A stretch of DNA of 17,757 nucleotides from Actinomycetota bacterium (GTDB taxonomy: Bacteria > Actinomycetota > Actinomycetes > Nanopelagicales > Nanopelagicaceae): contig WLOR01000017.1 in the NCBI GenBank assembly GCA_009699165.1, positions 1 to 17,757 on the forward strand, in the 5' to 3' direction. A model generated the notes under the pieces. The model had not been told where the DNA came from, searched no databases, and saw nothing but the letters and a program-made list of their open reading frames with translations. Positions 15,730-17,757 of this stretch are shown in pieces (positions within the stretch are counted from its first letter, which is position 1; every line of letters starts with the position of its first letter). The translations under genes were made by a program, and so were the position numbers.

Positions 15730-15761
15730 CGTTAAAAGAGAAGATCCCTTCTCTTTTAACG
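15730..15761 (+). promoter_or_regulatory. Perfect 14-bp hairpin in the leader of the cytochrome b6-like operon
   Basis: CGTTAAAAGAGAAG (15730-15743), a 4-base loop ATCC, and CTTCTCTTTTAACG (15748-15761) form a perfect inverted repeat. It ends 13 bases before the ATG at 15775. There is no run of T after the second arm, so it is not a standard terminator. It could be a 5' stabilising or translation-controlling stem, or a dyad for a dimeric regulator. The rest of the 117-base gap shows no convincing promoter. Confidence 0.6.
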
Positions 15762-15774
15762 AACGGACAACTAC

Positions 15775-15942
15775 ATGACTGGCTGGATTGCAGATTTCAT
15801 GAATCATCCTGCAACATATTTGAAATCAGGATGGTTTCAAATCTCAGTAACAAATCTCGTTGTAATTCTATTAATGCTGGCGATCTTTGCCCTTGCAGTC
15901 CTTATTCCTTTTCCAAAAGATAAGGATGGTCACCATAAATGA
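15775..15942 (+). CDS. Small single-pass membrane protein, first gene of the b6-like operon (55 aa)
   Basis: Hand translation gives MTGWIADFMNHPATYLKSGW, then one hydrophobic helix (about residues 25-45, VTNLVVILLMLAIFALAVLI), and a charged tail PFPKDKDGHHK. The N-terminal amphipathic part should lie outside or on the membrane and the tail inside. The TGA overlaps the cytochrome b6-like start by ATGA, so it is very probably translated with it. Small single-helix subunits are common in cytochrome bc and b6f complexes, so an accessory or assembly role is a fair guess. No family recognised. Confidence 0.7.
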   Translation: MTGWIADFMNHPATYLKSGWFQISVTNLVVILLMLAIFALAVLIPFPKDKDGHHK

Positions 15943-16562
15943 GTGAGATGTGGACGGCGAAACTGCGCAAAAAGTGGCAGAAGAATTTACCGATTGAAAA
16001 GTTACTTCCCGATGATCAGCCAGCATATGTTGCCTCATGGATATATGTTTTTGGGGTACTGACGCTTTCAGCGCTTGCAATGATTATTTTTTCAGGAATT
16101 ATTCTGGCTTTTGAAGGCCCAGCTTGGTATCACACATCCGATGCGGGCAAATTCGTTAACAGCTTGCATTTCTGGAGTGTTCAACTCTTTTTCGTCTTCA
16201 TGGTTATTCACTTATGGGGAAAGTTTTGGATGGCTGCTTGGCGCGGAAATCGCTTTGCGACATGGGCTACAGGTGCCGTCGCGTTCATTGCATCGATTGC
16301 AACGGCTTTCACAGGTTACTTAGTCCAAACTAACTTCGACTCGCAGTGGATCTCATTTGAAGCTAAAGATGGGTTCAACTCAGTTGGCGTAGGTGCATGG
16401 TTCACCGTTACGAACTTAGGTCAGATGCTTCTTCTACATGTTGCATTTCTACCATTGATTTTAGGTGCGATAACCGTGGTCCACGTTTTGATGGTTCGAA
16501 AGCGTGGAGTAGTTCCGCCAATTGATGCCGAACCTTCATCAGTAAGTGAGGGTGGACGATGA
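15939..16562 (+). CDS. Cytochrome b6-type diheme protein (cytochrome b N-terminal domain)
   Basis: This 207-aa protein has four membrane helices (about 36-57, 76-98, 108-129 and 163-186), the N-terminal half of cytochrome b. The heme ligands are visible: H77 and H91 in the second helix, 14 apart, and H167 and H182 in the fourth, 15 apart. The 15-residue spacing is the one found in b6-type rather than mitochondrial b-type proteins. The Qo-side segment reads AFTGYLVQTNFDSQWISFEAKDG, divergent from classical sequences but like proteins I remember from other Actinobacteria. There is no cysteine anywhere, so the covalent extra heme of b6f is ruled out. It should pass electrons from menaquinol across the membrane. 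It is coupled by ATGA on both sides. Confidence 0.9.
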   Translation: MSEMWTAKLRKKWQKNLPIEKLLPDDQPAYVASWIYVFGVLTLSALAMIIFSGIILAFEGPAWYHTSDAGKFVNSLHFWSVQLFFVFMVIHLWGKFWMAAWRGNRFATWATGAVAFIASIATAFTGYLVQTNFDSQWISFEAKDGFNSVGVGAWFTVTNLGQMLLLHVAFLPLILGAITVVHVLMVRKRGVVPPIDAEPSSVSEGGR

Positions 16563-17530
16563 GTACAGTTAAAGAAAGTTTTGATGCTGCCCCATGGAAA
16601 GGTAAGACCAAGCGGTATGACATTGTTAAAGAGGGAAGCGTTGCATTAGCTTTCGTAATGGTTCTAACTATCATCCTTTCACTCTTTATGGGATCACCGG
16701 ATGAGACTCCTCTTACATTCAAAGGTTGGGCAGTTAGTAACTCGGATAACTTTTATGCCACTGCTGTTCAAGAACTTGCTGGCACTAGTGGAACTGCAAC
16801 GTATGGAGCCCCATACAATAAAGCCGCCGATGGGCTAAATCTCGGGCCACTGTGGTTACAAAAGTGGGCTGGAGTAACTCGCCCAATTGATTCTGTTAAT
16901 GACTTTGTGATTTCTCCACTGAGCACACAAGTTATGTCAACAGATATTGCAAGTGCGCTTGCTACCTGGAACTCGGCAACTGCTGCACAAAAGCAGGCAT
17001 GGGCAACCGCTTACGACGATGCGATTACAAACGCTGAAGGTAAGTTAGCTGATGTCCCTTCAGGTGCATATGGACCAGTTCCTGCACTTGCTCAAGGGTT
17101 AACCGATATGGCTAAGGCAGGTGCATTAGATGCCGCACTTCTATCGCAAGGGGGCTTCTTCCAAACAGATAACACGAAGCAGATTCTCTTCTTCGGAGAT
17201 GGCGCCTACCTAGATGATGCCGGTACAGCAGCTAATTTGCAGGGTGGCACTTGGGGAATGATGAATGAAACTGGGAGATATCCAGGACAGGCCTGGCTCT
17301 GGCTCTACTCATTCTGGTATCAAATCCCGCCATTTAATAATGAGGAGTCCAAGCCAATCGGCGCAAATGCCGATGCTTACATAATGGCGATTATGGGTGT
17401 TCTATCACTTGGATTGATATTGATTCCAGTTATTCCTGGCATTAAGACTCTCCCAATGCGGATACCAATTCACCGTGGGATCTGGCGTGACTATTATCGG
17501 AGTCAGGCAATTAGGAAACCCAAGAAGTAA
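16559..17530 (+). CDS. Divergent partner of the cytochrome b6-like protein, with large extracytoplasmic domain
   Basis: This 323-aa protein has an N-terminal helix (about residues 27-46), about 200 extracytoplasmic residues, a hydrophobic stretch PGQAWLWLYSFWYQIPPF (242-259), a second full helix (273-294) and a basic tail (RGIWRDYYRSQ). The 242-259 stretch falls where subunit IV has PEWYFFPVFQILR, but the PEWY glutamate is not there. The extracytoplasmic part has TYGAPYN near 81-87, QKWAGVTRPIDSVNDFVISPL near 101-121 and GMMNETGRYPGQ near 233-244. No heme c (CXXCH) and no Rieske cysteines are present. It is a conserved-looking actinobacterial type by memory. A quinol-site role is inferred from position only. 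Confidence 0.72.
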   Translation: MSTVKESFDAAPWKGKTKRYDIVKEGSVALAFVMVLTIILSLFMGSPDETPLTFKGWAVSNSDNFYATAVQELAGTSGTATYGAPYNKAADGLNLGPLWLQKWAGVTRPIDSVNDFVISPLSTQVMSTDIASALATWNSATAAQKQAWATAYDDAITNAEGKLADVPSGAYGPVPALAQGLTDMAKAGALDAALLSQGGFFQTDNTKQILFFGDGAYLDDAGTAANLQGGTWGMMNETGRYPGQAWLWLYSFWYQIPPFNNEESKPIGANADAYIMAIMGVLSLGLILIPVIPGIKTLPMRIPIHRGIWRDYYRSQAIRKPKK

Positions 17531-17538
17531 AAAGTAAG

Positions 17539-17579
17539 AAAATCTAGGGGAGGGGCAAAAAGCTCTTCCCCTAGATTTT
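17539..17579. terminator. Bidirectional rho-independent terminator
   Basis: An 18-pair stem from AAAATCTAGGGGAGGGGC (17539-17556) and GCTCTTCCCCTAGATTTT (17562-17579), with two G-U pairs as RNA from the plus strand, closes on a loop of five A. The A/T-rich outer ends give a T-run after the stem on each strand. It ends the b6-like operon and, from the other side, the MMPL gene, whose stop codon is inside the stem. Confidence 0.9.
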
Positions 17580-17757
17580 TATTTTCGGCAACCATCGTTC
17601 AAGCCGTTTTGGTAGCCACCAGTTTGCCTTGCCCCATAACTGCATAAGCGCCGGAACTAAGATCATTCTGATAAGTGTTGCATCAACAGCGACAGCAGTT
17701 GCAAGACCAATACCAAACTCTTTAATAATCCTCTCATTACCGAATGCAAAAGTCAGA
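17571..17757 (-). CDS. MMPL/RND-family transporter, C-terminal part (cut by window edge)
   Basis: Hand translation of the reverse strand gives 61 residues ending in a TAG at 17573-17571; the rest lies beyond the right edge. It reads LTFAFGNERIIKEFGIGLAT, then AVAVDATLIRMILVPALMQL and WGKANWWLPKRLERWLPKI. The 'KEFGxGLAxAVxxDAxLxRMxLVPALM' and 'G-ANWWLP' blocks are the standard C-terminus of actinobacterial MMPL proteins, which move lipids or other hydrophobic compounds using the proton gradient. The final codons and stop are made from the terminator stem. Convergent with the b6-like operon. Confidence 0.9.
   Translation of the reverse strand, partial: LTFAFGNERIIKEFGIGLATAVAVDATLIRMILVPALMQLWGKANWWLPKRLERWLPKIKI

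Noticed and set aside
15730..15761. The hairpin as a rho-independent terminator for arsC
   Set aside because: The stem is A/T-rich at its base and is followed by AACGGACAA, not by a run of T, and it is about 70 bases from the arsC stop.

Overview
The window reads as a compact, gene-dense bacterial chromosome segment, most likely from an actinobacterium with a small, moderately AT-rich genome. The freshwater acI lineage (Nanopelagicales, 'Ca. Planktophila'-like) is my best guess. This is inference from gene families: a DUF4389 protein, an actinobacterial type of MMPL C-terminus, an ArsC of the actinobacterial kind, and a cytochrome b6-like pair that resembles proteins I remember only from Actinobacteria. 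It also fits the dense packing, the 1-4 base overlaps between genes and the apparent abundance of leaderless starts. No gap between genes reaches 300 bases. I see no tRNA, rRNA, CRISPR array, insertion sequence or phage gene.

Layout, left to right. (1) A truncated minus-strand DUF4389 membrane protein (1-308) diverges from a LacI-type regulator. The regulator heads a plus-strand cluster: a MalY/PatB-type C-S lyase, a CrtI/PYROXD2-like FAD oxidoreductase and a short cystathionine gamma-synthase/lyase-like enzyme (444-5243). (2) Three small genes follow: a 49-aa membrane peptide, a 127-aa membrane protein and a short HPF/RaiA ribosome hibernation factor (5278-6147). (3) A minus-strand block runs toward them: a secreted Lys/Ala-rich protein, a small membrane/coiled-coil protein, a GH13 alpha-glucosidase and a TerC-family transporter (6144-9602). 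(4) Divergent from this block is an OmpR-type two-component system (9702-11542), followed by a SAM-dependent methyltransferase preceded by a possible 10-codon leader ORF, and then argG (to 14109). (5) An FKBP-type lipoprotein, an aquaglyceroporin and an arsenate reductase form a tightly coupled run (14119-15657). The last two look like an arsenic-handling pair. (6) A 14-bp perfect hairpin precedes a three-gene operon: a 55-aa membrane protein, a cytochrome b6-type diheme protein and a divergent membrane partner with a large extracytoplasmic domain (15775-17530). (7) A strong bidirectional terminator separates this operon from the 3' end of a convergent MMPL transporter.

The most unusual content is the b6-type operon, which has no Rieske protein and no cytochrome c in view and whose partner protein lacks a PEWY motif. 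Next come a repeated start-site signature, with a TANNNT box at exactly -12 to -7 from the ATG at several genes, and a candidate leaderless micro-ORF coupled by ATGA to the methyltransferase gene. All calls come from reading the sequence. No database search or structure prediction was run.
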